Origin: Flavobacterium panacis
GTDB taxonomy: Bacteria; Bacteroidota; Bacteroidia; Flavobacteriales; Flavobacteriaceae
Assembly: GCF_024649945.1 (NCBI RefSeq)
Contig: NZ_JANKMS010000008.1
Span: 62,001-126,000, forward strand
DNA length: 64,000 bases
Direction: 5' to 3'
Shown here: one piece after another, positions 44,601-54,700 of the stretch
Position numbering within the stretch: the first letter of the stretch is position 1
How the letters are laid out: each line of letters begins with the position of its first letter
The notes under the pieces: generated by a model
What the model was told of the DNA's origin: nothing
Seen by the model: only the letters and a program-made list of their open reading frames with translations
The model's database searches: none
Program-made: the position numbers and the translations under genes

Positions 44601-46160
44601 GAAAAACTAAGTATTGATAATAATCAATTAAGAGAATTAGATTTAAGCTCAAACACCGCCATTAAAGAAGTAACTTGCAGAAACAATCGATTGACCACTG
44701 TCAACCTTTCTAAAAATACGCAGCTTAGCAAATTGGATTGTTCGAACAACTTTTTAACTAAATTAGATTTTTCTAATAATCCGGCATTGTATCAAGTTGA
44801 TTGTTGGGAAAATAGTTTAACTTCTCTTGATTTTTCAAACAGCCCTAATTTTTATTATTTGGCTGCTCAAAATAATAAGTTAACTAGTTTAAATTTCAGT
44901 AAAAACCCAAGCTTAAATTACTTGAATTGCGGCAATAATTTATTGCCAAATTTAGATTTGTCCAACAATAAATATGTAATGTATTTATTTTGTTCAAGCA
45001 ATAAATTTAAAACGTTAGATGTTACAAAAGTTTCTTCATTATCTCAATTTGGGTGTGATGATAATCAACTAACGACTATTGATGTTTCTCAAAATAAGTC
45101 GCTTTCTCATTTCTCTTGCAGTAAAAACCAGCTGACATCTTTAGAGCTGACAGGTACTACTAATTTATGGACATTAAATTGTTCAGAGAATAAATTAACG
45201 ACTTTAAATCTTTCTAAAAACAAAAAATTAGGTGCGGTAAATTGCAGTTGGAACAATCTTACGAGTGTAAACATAAAAAATGGTAACAACGAAGCTGGGT
45301 TTACTCAATTTTTAGGAAATGATAGTTCTATAAATTTTAAAAACAATCCTAATTTGACTTGTATTCAGGTTGATGATATCACTTTTGCTACTACAAAAAT
45401 GGCGACAAACAAAGACGCAACAGCATCTTACAACACGAACTGCGGTATTTCTATAGTTTTACCAGCCGATAATTTTACTGTTGAAACAAAAGGAGAATCT
45501 TGCCAAGGACAAAACAATGGAGAAATTAACCTGACAGCAAAAGGATCTTACACATATGAAGCTTTATTAAACGGAAAAACATATCCATTGAACAATAACA
45601 ACCTGAAAATTGATGGTTTAGCTCCAGGAGAATATACTATTTCTGTTATAATTGCCGACGAAAATTTTGAACAGCTTTTTAATTTTACAATTCAAAAAGC
45701 AGCAACTACTACTGGAAAATCGACAGTAAGCTCTAAGAGTGTAAATGTTGAAATTACAGAAGGAACTGCGCCTTTTACAGTATTCATTGATGGAGCCGAA
45801 CAATTTCAGACTACCGATACCAATTTTAGTGTAGAACTTAATAAAGCTGGATTAGTTGAAGTTGCAACAGCTAAAGCTTGTGAAGGTATTTTTGCTAAAA
45901 AAGTAACTTCTTACGAAATAGGCTCAGTACTTTCAGCTTATCCGAATCCGACTTCTGGAATTATTGAAATTGAAATTCCTAGTACGAAAACTGAAGTAGC
46001 TATCGAGCTTTACAATTTTGGAGGTCAATTGGTTTCAAAAGGAATTTATAATACTGAAAGCGGAAGAGCTCTTTTAGATCTACAAAATCTGCCATCAGGA
46101 ATTTACGCAGCTAAAATCAATTTAGAAACTCCAGAATACATTAAAATTATAAAAAAATAA
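41619..46160 (+). CDS. Giant T9SS-exported leucine-rich-repeat protein 1 (1513 aa)
   Basis: Residues 1-18 are a signal peptide (ending IYAQ). Residues 20-165 look like a carbohydrate-binding jelly roll (NLVPNGNFETW, FPVTAGKTYKVTLYHKL). Four copies of an LRR module start near residues 175, 618, 763 and 931. Each module opens with IPDxxFExxL, an Asp/Gly loop (DxDGxNGxVLT) and LTGIEDF, continues with 21-residue repeats of the type LTSLDISKNTALTxLxCxxN, and closes with NPNLTCIQVDD and a W/C pair. Residues about 1280-1435 contain a SprB-like segment (GESCQGQNNGEINLTAKG). The end (YPNPTSGIIEIEI onward) is a T9SS sorting domain. The protein is probably a surface adhesin. The lipoprotein gene follows after 2 bases. 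Confidence 0.93.
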   Translation: MKTKLLLLLLLANFSIYAQTNLVPNGNFETWNSSSKPDNWYQYFSGYISKSTVAQNGSSSVNMMVASGTFNFINSEYFPVTAGKTYKVTLYHKLAKGTFSSIDFSIYHKPGTFKEEITKKSDVTFSTTEWRKIEFDYTPTVSENIEVDIWTYGSLNSEILVDNVSVVDVNEVPVQYTQIPDAEFENYLAYLGYDKDGINGKVLTSNISSIKTLEVSYSARKITNLTGIEDFTALESLIYRGNTGKISALDVSKNTKLKTLDVSSNLLTALNISNNLELETLIVDSNKITDLDVTQNTKLKVLKFESNQLSAISVSNNKELTTFNSYYNNKIASLDLSQNVLLTDLNCASNQLTTLEISKNTLLKSLYCDGNKLTVLNISKNTLLETLRTATNNLTALDITNQPNLKIFQCYRNKITSLDLSKNTLLTSIACYNNELTELNTSKNPELTSIDALSNKITTLDFTQNTKLHSAYLHYNSLTKIDVSKNLALKNLTVNNNPIAVIDLTNTINLEYFSGSKTGIKSLDLTKNAALITLSLEETKIESLDLSKNTKLTDASLSSNRSLYDLNLKNGNNTVLNVSLLNDLSLNCVLVDNKSNADSKWSAKKDSWTRFSEDCRPYTAIPDPNFEDKLIALNIDLDGKNGQVLTANIAQIKTLDVSASSIANLTGIEDFASLETLNCKDNQLLFLDLSKNTALTSLNASNNKLVSLDLKNGKNTLLNKNTSTFTGNANLKCIQVDDENYANTNWVALKDASANYNTLCNAFVSIPDANFENKLIALGIDLDGKNGRVLTSNIASVTTLDVSASSISNLTGIEGFVSLKQLNISSNNLKAVDLNKNVSLTTLNAKSNQLLNLDLSKNTALIEVDCSANNLFSLNLKNGNNAKMQNMVAGNFKSNPNLTCIQVDDKAYSDANWANAKETAASYNTTCDNNAFTVIPDAVFESRLIELGIDKDGVNGGVLTSSISSIKELNIYLPQGSLNPTIKDLTGIQGFKALEKLSIDNNQLRELDLSSNTAIKEVTCRNNRLTTVNLSKNTQLSKLDCSNNFLTKLDFSNNPALYQVDCWENSLTSLDFSNSPNFYYLAAQNNKLTSLNFSKNPSLNYLNCGNNLLPNLDLSNNKYVMYLFCSSNKFKTLDVTKVSSLSQFGCDDNQLTTIDVSQNKSLSHFSCSKNQLTSLELTGTTNLWTLNCSENKLTTLNLSKNKKLGAVNCSWNNLTSVNIKNGNNEAGFTQFLGNDSSINFKNNPNLTCIQVDDITFATTKMATNKDATASYNTNCGISIVLPADNFTVETKGESCQGQNNGEINLTAKGSYTYEALLNGKTYPLNNNNLKIDGLAPGEYTISVIIADENFEQLFNFTIQKAATTTGKSTVSSKSVNVEITEGTAPFTVFIDGAEQFQTTDTNFSVELNKAGLVEVATAKACEGIFAKKVTSYEIGSVLSAYPNPTSGIIEIEIPSTKTEVAIELYNFGGQLVSKGIYNTESGRALLDLQNLPSGIYAAKINLETPEYIKIIKK

Positions 46161-46162
46161 AA

Positions 46163-46861
46163 ATGAGAAATTCTATATATCTTTCAATTGCTTGTTTAAT
46201 ACTAACAGCCTGTGGTGGTGGAAGCGATGATCCAGAATCTGCTCCAGTTGTTAACACAGCTCCATCTGTACCCACATTAAGACTTCCTGCTGATAATAAA
46301 TTATGTTTAGATAACAATGTTTCTTTTGAATGGAACGCTTCTAAAGACGACCAAAAAGATGCAATTGTTTATCAGATTCAAATTGCTAAAGACAATTCTT
46401 TTGCGCAAATCGTTAAAACTTTAGACAATTCGTCTCCTGCAACAAGCAGTTTAGCTTTAGACAAAAACACCGCTTATTATTGGAGAGTAAAAGCTACAGA
46501 TGCCAAAGGTTTATCGAGTGAATATTCATCTACATTTAAATTTTATACTGCTGGAGCTGCTGTTGTAAATCATCTGCCATTTGCTCCAGAATTGGTGCAG
46601 CCTGTAATAAATGCTACTATAAATCCTGGTACTGCGACTCTAAAATGGAGCGCTTCGGATGTGGATACAGAAGATGTTTTAACTTATGATGTTTATTTTG
46701 GAACTGCTAATCCTCCTACAGTAAAAGCAGCTGAAAATGCAACCAGCACATCATTAAATGTTACGCTAGAAGCAACAAAACAATACTATTGGAAAGTTGT
46801 TGTAAAAGACAATAAAGGCGGCGAAACTGTTGGTCAGGTTTGGAAATTCAAAACTAACTAA
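46163..46861 (+). CDS. Lipoprotein with two fibronectin-type-III-like domains
   Basis: The 232-residue protein has the lipobox LTAC (Cys17), then GGGSDDPES, an acidic stretch typical of surface export in Bacteroidota. Two similar domains follow, residues about 35-130 and 135-232. Each starts APxxPxLxxP and contains SFEWNASKDDQKDAIVYQIQI or TLKWSASDVDTEDVLTYDVYF, and then AYYWRVKATDAKG or QYYWKVVVKDNKGG, the strands of Ig-like/FN3 folds. It starts 2 bases after LRR protein 1, so it is co-translated and may anchor or receive that protein at the outer membrane (inference). Confidence 0.88.
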   Translation: MRNSIYLSIACLILTACGGGSDDPESAPVVNTAPSVPTLRLPADNKLCLDNNVSFEWNASKDDQKDAIVYQIQIAKDNSFAQIVKTLDNSSPATSSLALDKNTAYYWRVKATDAKGLSSEYSSTFKFYTAGAAVVNHLPFAPELVQPVINATINPGTATLKWSASDVDTEDVLTYDVYFGTANPPTVKAAENATSTSLNVTLEATKQYYWKVVVKDNKGGETVGQVWKFKTN

Positions 46862-46888
46862 ACACTTAGAATTAAAATTTGTTACACT

Positions 46889-46927
46889 AAACTCCTATTT
46901 TCAAAATTCACGAAAATGGGAGTTTTT
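46889..46927 (+). terminator. Terminator after the FN3-like lipoprotein gene
   Basis: The stem AACTCCTATTTTC with GAAAATGGGAGTT (46890-46924, one G-T pair, 9-base loop) is followed by T-rich sequence. Confidence 0.85.
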
Positions 46928-46962
46928 TATTTAAAAAACACATTATATCAATTATTTTTTTA

Positions 46963-46978
46963 GTACGTCTTTCCGTAA
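46963..46978 (+). promoter_or_regulatory. TACG-CCGTAA element before the second LRR gene
   Basis: TACGTCTTTCCGTAA occupies 46964-46978, with CCGTAA 60 bases before the start codon, exactly as in LRR gene 1 (41559-41564). The spacing identity supports a common control element. The rest of the 105-base interval is AT-rich. Confidence 0.45.
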
Positions 46979-47032
46979 TAAAACTCAGAATAGTTATTGT
47001 ATTATTGTAACGCCAAAATGATAAACTAGCCT

Positions 47033-50000
47033 ATGAAAACAAAACTACTTTTTCTGCTATTATTAGCAAATTTTATTGTTCAAGCTCAAAATCTACCATC
47101 ATACTTGTCTACAAATGGACTGTTATTTTATTATCCATTTAACGGAAATACAATTGATGCAAGCGGAAACAATATTAATCCATATCCACAAAACCTTACT
47201 TTAACTACTGATCGATTTGGGAATACTAATTCGGCTTGTTCCTTTAATGGAACTAGCAGTAGTATGAGTGCTTATCTAGCCAATCATCCACAAAACAATA
47301 ATTCTAGAACCATTACAGGATGGTTTAAAGCCAGTACTCCTGTTAAGTCTTCAGAATTTGACTTTTGTTTGATCAATTATGGAAGTGAGGCAGATTCATT
47401 TACGATAAGTTTATATCTAAAAGGTTATTTAAATGTTTTGTTTGGTGGTCAGCTTATCTCTTCTCAAAAAAACTATTTTAATAACAAATGGACCTTTTTT
47501 GCAATGACATTTGATGACAACACTGATATTTTTTCATTGTATATCAACGGTGTTCTTGAATTAACTGAAAAAATCAATTCATTTCCAAAAGGATTTTCTG
47601 GTATTTGTACCATTGGAAAAAACAATCAGAATAATTATTTTGAAGGTGATTTGGATGATCTGGGACTTTGGAACAGAGTTTTGAGTGCAGAAGAAATCTC
47701 AATTTTATACAGCTCTTCAAAACCAATTGCTTATACTTCTATTCCAGATGTTAATTTTGAGAAAAAACTAATAGCATTAGGTCTTGATTCGGGGCCGATT
47801 GATGGAAAAGTGCTAACAGAAAATATTGCTTCTATTGGAATTCTTGATCTTTCATCATCAAATATTACTGATTTAACCGGAATTGAAGACTTTACTTCCT
47901 TAACTTATTTATACTTTCAGTCGAACAACATAACCAGTGCTGACCTTTCAAAAAATGCAAAACTTATTGTAGTGAATGGACAAAATAATCAATTGTCATC
48001 AATTAATCTTTCAGGAAATAGTAGCCTAAGGGAGATTTATGTTGATCGTAATAAGTTAACAAGTCTTGAAGTTTACACATGTACATCGCTGACACATTTA
48101 AGCTGTACAACCAATCAAATAACGTCTATTAATCTCGCTGAAAATAAAAATTTAACGAATATTTATTTAGATCAAAACAAGCTGACTAATCTAAATCTTT
48201 ACAAAAATACACTTTTAAAAACGCTTTGGTGTGGCGAAAATCAATTGAGTTCGATTACACTTCCTCCTGAAAGCAATAATCTGGAAGTATTGTATCTGAA
48301 TGCAAATAACTTTACAGTTCTTGATATTTCAAGATATACAAGCTTAAAACAATTTGTTTGTTCTACAAACAAGTTAACCAGCATAAATATTAGTAAAAAT
48401 ACTGCTTTGACTTTTTTACATTGTCAGGAAAATAATTTAACTACTCTTGACATTTCAAAAAACAAAGAGATAAACAGTTTGTATTGTTTTGACAATCAAT
48501 TAAAAACTTTAGATGTTTCTCAACAAAAAGCTTTAACCACTTTATGGTGTCATTCTAATCAACTGACAAATCTCGATCTTTCTCAAAATCCAGTGTTAAG
48601 TACTTTAACTTGTGACAAAAATAAATTAACAACACTGAACGTAAAAAATGGTAACAATGCCAATTTGAATATTTTCAATTCCGGATTTAAAAATAATCCT
48701 GATTTAACATGTATTCAGGTTGATGATGTGAATTTTGCCAATACAAACTGGGCTACAAAAAAAGAGGCTATCGCAAGTTTTGATACAAATTGTACATCAG
48801 GATACACCTTAATCCCTGACGTTAATTTTGAAAAAGCTTTAATTGAAAAGGGAATTGATTCAGGAGTTCCAGACGGAAAAGTTCTCACCTCAAAAGTGTC
48901 TTCTGTAACTGATTTATTTATTAGTTCAAAATCAATTACTAATTTATCAGGAATCGAAGACTTTACTTCTTTAATAAATTTAGATTGCGATAATAATCAA
49001 TTGACCAACATAAACGTTTCTAAAAATACCTCATTAAATTTTTTGTCTGTCGGAAACAATCAAATCAAAAGCCTAGATGTTTCTAAAAATATTGCTTTAG
49101 TAGACTTGTATTTCCACGAGAACCAAATTACGAGTATAGATGTCTCTAAAAACACCAATTTAAGGATGTTGTATTTTACCAAAAATGCTATAACAACTTT
49201 AGATGTTTCTAAAAATACAGCTTTGACGCATTTATATTGCAATTCTAACCTATTAAAAGTTTTGGATATTTCTCAAAATACTGTTTTAACAAATTTATTT
49301 TGCGATCATAATCTATTGACGGATTTAAATGTTTCTAAGAATATATATCTAGATGGTCTTTTTTGTAACAGCAACCAAATTAGAAACTTAGATGTTTCTA
49401 AAAATACTTTCTTGGTAAGATTGGAATGTGACACCAATCAACTGACAAGTTTAAATGTTTCAAAAAACACTTTACTTGGTGGATTAAACTGTAATTCTAA
49501 CGCAATAATCAATCTTGATCTTTCTAAAAATCCCGCTCTAAATTATCTAAGATGTGCCTCTAACAAATTAGAAACTCTTAACTTAAAAAATGGCAATAAT
49601 GCTAATTTTACAAGGATGGATAATAATTTGAAAGACAATCCAAACTTAACTTGTATTCAGGTTGACAATGTTAGTTTTTCAAATACAAATTGGTCAATAG
49701 CAAAAGACAATACAGCTTCTTTTAGTACTTCATGCGGATATCCTGATATTACTTATACTTTAATTCCTGACGCAAAATTTGAACAAAAATTAATTGCATT
49801 GGGAATTGACAGCGGTACTTCTGACGGAAAAGTTTTAACATCAAAAATCTCCAATCTCTCTTCATTAAATGTAGCGGAAAGCAATATTTCTGATTTAACA
49901 GGAATTGAAGATTTTGTGGCTTTAAAAACTTTAGATGTTTCTAATAATTCATTGACTAAATTAGATGTTTCCCAAAACATTTCATTGGTTGAATTAACTT

Positions 50001-51289
50001 GTAGAATCAACAAATTAGATTCTTTAAATGTGTCGAAAAATCTTTTACTAAAAAAGTTGATTGCTGATAACAACAACATGTCTAAAGTAACTATTTATAA
50101 AAATATGGCTTTAGAAACAGCACACCTTGGATTTAATAAACTTACTTCTTTAGAATTGGGAGTCCAACCTTCATTAACGCAGTTAACATTAGAATCTAAT
50201 AGAATCAAAGTAATTGATGTTTCAAGAAATACGTCATTGGTTTATTTCATTTGTAACAATAACCTGTTAACAAACTTGGATGTTTCTAAAAACACTTCTT
50301 TGAAATATTTCATTTGCGACGGTAATAACTTATCATCTCTGAATTTAAAAAACGGAAAAAACACTTTATTAGATAATATTATTAATTTAAAAAACAATCC
50401 CAATTTGACTTGTATACAAGTTGATGATGTTGCGTATTCAAATAAAAACTGGGCCAACGCTATAGATGCTACAGCTTCTTTTAATACTAATTGTGAGATA
50501 AAATATGTATCTGTACCTGATAGTAGTTTTGAACAAAAATTAGTAGATCTGGGAATTGATACAGATGGTGTAAATGGAAAAATCACAATCGGAAACATCA
50601 GTTCTATTACAACTTTAGATCTTTCAAATAGTAACATTAAAGATTTAAGCGGGATAGAATATTTTACTTCATTGAAAACTTTGGATATCAGCAATAATCA
50701 ATTAACCAAATTAGATTTGAGTAAAAATAGTGAATTAGAAATATTAGACGCTTCTTCAAACAAACTTACAACATTAGATATATCAAAAAACACTAAGCTT
50801 AAAGTTGTATATGTAGTTAATAATCCTTTGGTTTTATTAAACCTGAAAAATGGAAACAATGCTAACTTTATTCTGCCATCAAATACTGGCAGAAAATCAG
50901 CTTCAGGATTATATACTTCTTTCTTAGGTCTTACAACCCTAAGCTGTATACAAGTTGATGATGAGAATTATTCAAATACAAATTGGTCAAGTATCAAAGA
51001 ATCAACTACCATTTATGCCAATACTTGTAAAAGTCTAAGTGTTGATGAATCTACTTTTAACCAAGCGATACTTTATCCTATTCCAACAAAAGGAGAAATA
51101 AACATTACTAACGTTTTTATAGAAAAAGCAACAGTTTATAATTCATTAGGACAATTGGTAAAATCGTTTATTTTAAATTCTGCAAATACAGATCATACAA
51201 TTAATTTGTCTGGTTTGCCAAAAGGAGTTTACTATGTTTACTTGATTAACGGAGATGCGGCTTCGGCGAAAAAAGTTATAGTTGAATAA
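47033..51289 (+). CDS. Giant T9SS-exported leucine-rich-repeat protein 2 with LamG-like domain (1418 aa)
   Basis: After a signal peptide (1-18, VQAQ) residues 22-230 form a concanavalin/LamG-like domain (LLFYYPFNGNTIDASGNN, WTFFAMTFDD, FEGDLDDLGLWNRVLSAEE), of the kind that binds sugars or mediates adhesion. Four LRR modules start near residues 234, 591, 908 and 1157. The first three open with the loop DSGxxDGK and the fourth with DTDGVNGK, so they are of mixed origin. Modules close with NPxLTCIQVDD. Residues about 1338-1418 (YPIPTKGEINITN to KKVIVE) are a T9SS sorting domain nearly identical to that of LRR protein 3. Terminators lie on both sides, so it is a single-gene unit. Confidence 0.93.
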   Translation: MKTKLLFLLLLANFIVQAQNLPSYLSTNGLLFYYPFNGNTIDASGNNINPYPQNLTLTTDRFGNTNSACSFNGTSSSMSAYLANHPQNNNSRTITGWFKASTPVKSSEFDFCLINYGSEADSFTISLYLKGYLNVLFGGQLISSQKNYFNNKWTFFAMTFDDNTDIFSLYINGVLELTEKINSFPKGFSGICTIGKNNQNNYFEGDLDDLGLWNRVLSAEEISILYSSSKPIAYTSIPDVNFEKKLIALGLDSGPIDGKVLTENIASIGILDLSSSNITDLTGIEDFTSLTYLYFQSNNITSADLSKNAKLIVVNGQNNQLSSINLSGNSSLREIYVDRNKLTSLEVYTCTSLTHLSCTTNQITSINLAENKNLTNIYLDQNKLTNLNLYKNTLLKTLWCGENQLSSITLPPESNNLEVLYLNANNFTVLDISRYTSLKQFVCSTNKLTSINISKNTALTFLHCQENNLTTLDISKNKEINSLYCFDNQLKTLDVSQQKALTTLWCHSNQLTNLDLSQNPVLSTLTCDKNKLTTLNVKNGNNANLNIFNSGFKNNPDLTCIQVDDVNFANTNWATKKEAIASFDTNCTSGYTLIPDVNFEKALIEKGIDSGVPDGKVLTSKVSSVTDLFISSKSITNLSGIEDFTSLINLDCDNNQLTNINVSKNTSLNFLSVGNNQIKSLDVSKNIALVDLYFHENQITSIDVSKNTNLRMLYFTKNAITTLDVSKNTALTHLYCNSNLLKVLDISQNTVLTNLFCDHNLLTDLNVSKNIYLDGLFCNSNQIRNLDVSKNTFLVRLECDTNQLTSLNVSKNTLLGGLNCNSNAIINLDLSKNPALNYLRCASNKLETLNLKNGNNANFTRMDNNLKDNPNLTCIQVDNVSFSNTNWSIAKDNTASFSTSCGYPDITYTLIPDAKFEQKLIALGIDSGTSDGKVLTSKISNLSSLNVAESNISDLTGIEDFVALKTLDVSNNSLTKLDVSQNISLVELTCRINKLDSLNVSKNLLLKKLIADNNNMSKVTIYKNMALETAHLGFNKLTSLELGVQPSLTQLTLESNRIKVIDVSRNTSLVYFICNNNLLTNLDVSKNTSLKYFICDGNNLSSLNLKNGKNTLLDNIINLKNNPNLTCIQVDDVAYSNKNWANAIDATASFNTNCEIKYVSVPDSSFEQKLVDLGIDTDGVNGKITIGNISSITTLDLSNSNIKDLSGIEYFTSLKTLDISNNQLTKLDLSKNSELEILDASSNKLTTLDISKNTKLKVVYVVNNPLVLLNLKNGNNANFILPSNTGRKSASGLYTSFLGLTTLSCIQVDDENYSNTNWSSIKESTTIYANTCKSLSVDESTFNQAILYPIPTKGEINITNVFIEKATVYNSLGQLVKSFILNSANTDHTINLSGLPKGVYYVYLINGDAASAKKVIVE

Positions 51290-51308
51290 TCACAATGAGT
51301 TAAATTAA

Positions 51309-51347
51309 AAAATCCCATTTTCAATATTTAGAAAGTAGGATTTTTTA
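51309..51347 (+). terminator. Degenerate terminator after LRR gene 2
   Basis: The stem AATCCCATTTTC with GAAAGTAGGATT is imperfect and runs into TTTTTT. It matches, with base changes, the perfect terminator at 54813-54850 after LRR gene 3, which fits duplication of the whole unit. Confidence 0.7.
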
Positions 51348-51364
51348 TGCTTACATTTTTCTCA

Positions 51365-51582
51365 TTAAAGGTTTTCTTCGCAAGTAAAAACTTCTTTCGA
51401 ACACCTTTTCGGTATGTTCAAGGTTTATAATCTAATTGTGTCGATCATGTTCCAAAAACAAATAATGATTTTGATCTGCCTGCCATATTCAAAAATTTTG
51501 ATTTTTCAGGCATTGTCAATAATGTTCTTATATCATAAACCTAATTCGTTTGAAAAACCAAAATCAGAATTTGGTCTTTCAA
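51365..51582 (-). pseudogene. Decayed copy of the MBL-fold hydrolase gene
   Basis: This stretch aligns, base by base over long runs, with the 3' part of the MBL-fold gene at 54870-55727. It keeps the same stop codon position (51365-51367, preceded by codons for TCEENL where the intact gene has TCEEIF), the TTTTGATCTGCC and TTTTTCAGGCAT stretches, and AAAAACCAAAATCAGA. About 130 bases corresponding to 55052-55180 are missing, single-base indels break the frame, and the metal-binding half is absent. It lies in the same position relative to LRR gene 2 as the intact gene does to LRR gene 3. Confidence 0.85.
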
Positions 51583-51733
51583 TAAATACAATTGAACGTT
51601 TCATACGTTTTTTGTATTTGCTTAAAATACAATGTAAATAAATACTTACATTTGTGATTCGGTTTTTAAATTTTAAATGCTTTATTCTTATTTTTTTTAC
51701 AAAAAATTATTTACAATATTTCAAAAATCAAAT

Positions 51734-54700
51734 ATGAAAACAAAACTACTCTTCTTGCTATTACTAGCAAATTTCTCGATTTATGCACAAACCAATTTAG
51801 TTCCAAATGGGGAATTTGAAAAGTGGACAAGCCCCACAGTATTGCTCGATTGGACAACTCAAAACAATGTTACACAAAACACTACAGAGTATTGGGAAGG
51901 ATTTAATAGCGCGAAATTATCTTTTACAAGCAGTGCTTCGATTCCAAAAATTACAACACAAGTTCCTTTAAAAGCTGGAATTACTTATGTTGTTAAATTC
52001 AAATACAAATATTTAAGCAGCAATTATAACAGTTCCCATCCAATTGTCTTAAACATTAGTAAAAACGGAAGTTCTACAACACTTTCTAATAGTATCTTTG
52101 CTAAAGACAATAACTGGACAACAGTTGAAACTACTTTTACACCAGATCAAAATTTATCTTATGATTTAAGTATTTCTTTAAATACTATTGACAACATCGG
52201 ATTTAACGCAAATATCGATCATGTACAGGTTTATGCTAAAGGAACAGAGCAATATACCCTTATTCCTGATTTGAATTTTGAAAAAAGCTTGATAGCTCTT
52301 GGTATCGACTCAGGTACAACAGACGGAAAAGTTTTAACATCTAACATTTCTACACTAACTTCTTTGAATATATCTGGAAATGGTAATGATCTCATTAAAG
52401 ACTTAACTGGAATTGAAGATTTCAAGGCGTTAACATTACTAATTTGTCAATATCAACGATTGACGACTTTAAATCTAACTAAAAATACCGCTTTAGTTAT
52501 TTTAAATTGCCAGAACAACTTACTGACAAGTTTGAATATTTCTAAAAATCCAGCTTTAACTACTATTATTTGTAATAATAATAGCCTAACCAATCTTGAT
52601 ATTTCTGAAAAATTAGGCTTGACCAATTTACAATGTGGATCTAATAAATTAACAAGTCTTGATATTTCAAAAAATACTGCCTTAATCACTTTAAAGTGTG
52701 AAAAAAACTTACTAACAAGTATTGATGTTACAAAACATACTGCATTAATCACTTTAGATTGTTCAAAGAACTTACTAACAAATCTGGATGCTTCAAAAAA
52801 CACAGCTTTGACATCTTTATATTGTCAAGACAACTCTCTAACCAGTGTAAATATAAAAAATGGAAACAATAAGGCTTTTTACTGGAATTTTATTCATCAT
52901 TTAAGCTTTTATGGGAATAAAGATTTGAAATGTATCACCGTAGATGATCCGGTCTATTCAAGTAAAAATTGGGCGGGAAACAGAGAATATGAGTCTACAT
53001 TTGCTTTAGCTTGTGATGGGCAGTACACCGCTATCCCCGATCCAAATTTTGAACAACATATTATAGATCTAGGGCTAGATTCAGGTAAACTCGATGGAAA
53101 AGTACTAACAGCAAACATTTCTACCCTGAAGACTTTATCTGTATTTGCAAGAAATATCTCGGATCTGACAGGAATTGAGGATTTTACTGCATTAACTTCC
53201 TTATCTTGTAATAGTAATAAGTTGTCTTCGTTAGATATTTCAAAAAATATTGCTTTAACAGAATTACGTTGCTCAGATAATCCTCAATTAAGTTCTCTGA
53301 ATGTTTCTAACAATGTTAATTTAAACTATTTATATTGTGATAATTTAAACCTAAAAACTTTAAACCTAAAGAATAATTTGAAACTGATTGAACTCAAATG
53401 CAGCAACAATTATTTGACCTCTTTAGAAATTCCTCATAATCCTGATTTTACTTATCTCGATTGTTCTTTTAATCGATTATCAAATCTGGATGTTTCTAAA
53501 AATTTTAAACTCAATTATCTTGATTGTTCATATAATAAAATAATTGCTCTTGATCTTTCAGAAAATTATTTATTAACTACTCTTAGATGTAGCAAAAACA
53601 ATCTATTTAACCTGAATTTGAGAAGTGGAAACAACGTAATAATGAAGATCCACAACCTTGGTAGCAATCCTAATTTAAAATGCATCAGCGTCGACAAGGA
53701 AACTGTCAATAACTCTCTTTGGGAGACTTCTAAAGATCCAAAAGCTTCTTACTATAATGGAGTTTGTTCTGAAAATATTCCTTATACTCTTATCCCTGAT
53801 CCTTCTTTTGAAGAAAAATTAATAGCATTAGGAATTGATACCGATGGTAAGAATGGAAAAGTACTTACTTCTAACATTGTTTATGTCGAAACCTTAGATG
53901 TTGCTTCTAGCAATATTTCAAATTTAAAAGGAATTGAAGATTTTACATCTCTAACTTACTTAGATTGCGGTTCAAATAAAATTAACTCACCCGATTTTTC
54001 AGAAAATATCCTCTTAACCACTTTATATTACTCCAAGAATTCTGCAAAAACTTTAAATCTGTCTAAGAATGAATTTTTAACTTTTTTAGATTGCAACACA
54101 AATGAATTAACCCGCCTCGATCTCTCTACAAATAGAGCTTTGACATATTTAAATTTGAGTAAAAACTCTTTTACTACTTTTGATGTTACCAAAAATACAG
54201 CTTTGCAAACTTTCAATTGTACAAATAATAAATTGACAAATTTGGATGTAGCAAAAAATCTTTCTTTAACCACCTTTTATTGCAACGACAATTTATTAGA
54301 AGGTTTAGATATTTCTAAAAATACTGCCATCAATACATTTAACTGTTATAATAATAAGATGACGAATTTGAATTTAAAAAATGGAAATAACAAAAATTTT
54401 AATCTGACTGATTCTAATTTTACAAACAATCCTCTCCTTACTTGCATAAACGTAGACGACGAAAATTATTCAAATAAAAATTGGTCGGGTAAAAAAGATG
54501 CGAAAGCAGTTTATTCTTCAAATTGTACCGCTTTAGGTGTTGAAGATTCTGTTTTTGATAAAGCGGTAGTGTATCCGAATCCTACAAAGGGTGAAGTAAA
54601 CATCAATAATATTACTTTAGAAAAAGCAACTGTTTATAACGCATTAGGACAATTGGTAAAAACATTTGTTTTTGATAATGGTGAGACCAATAATACTATT

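Noticed and set aside
51414-51641. Open frame of 75 codons on the plus strand before LRR gene 3
   Set aside because: It is antisense to the decayed MBL-fold gene copy, whose alignment explains the sequence.
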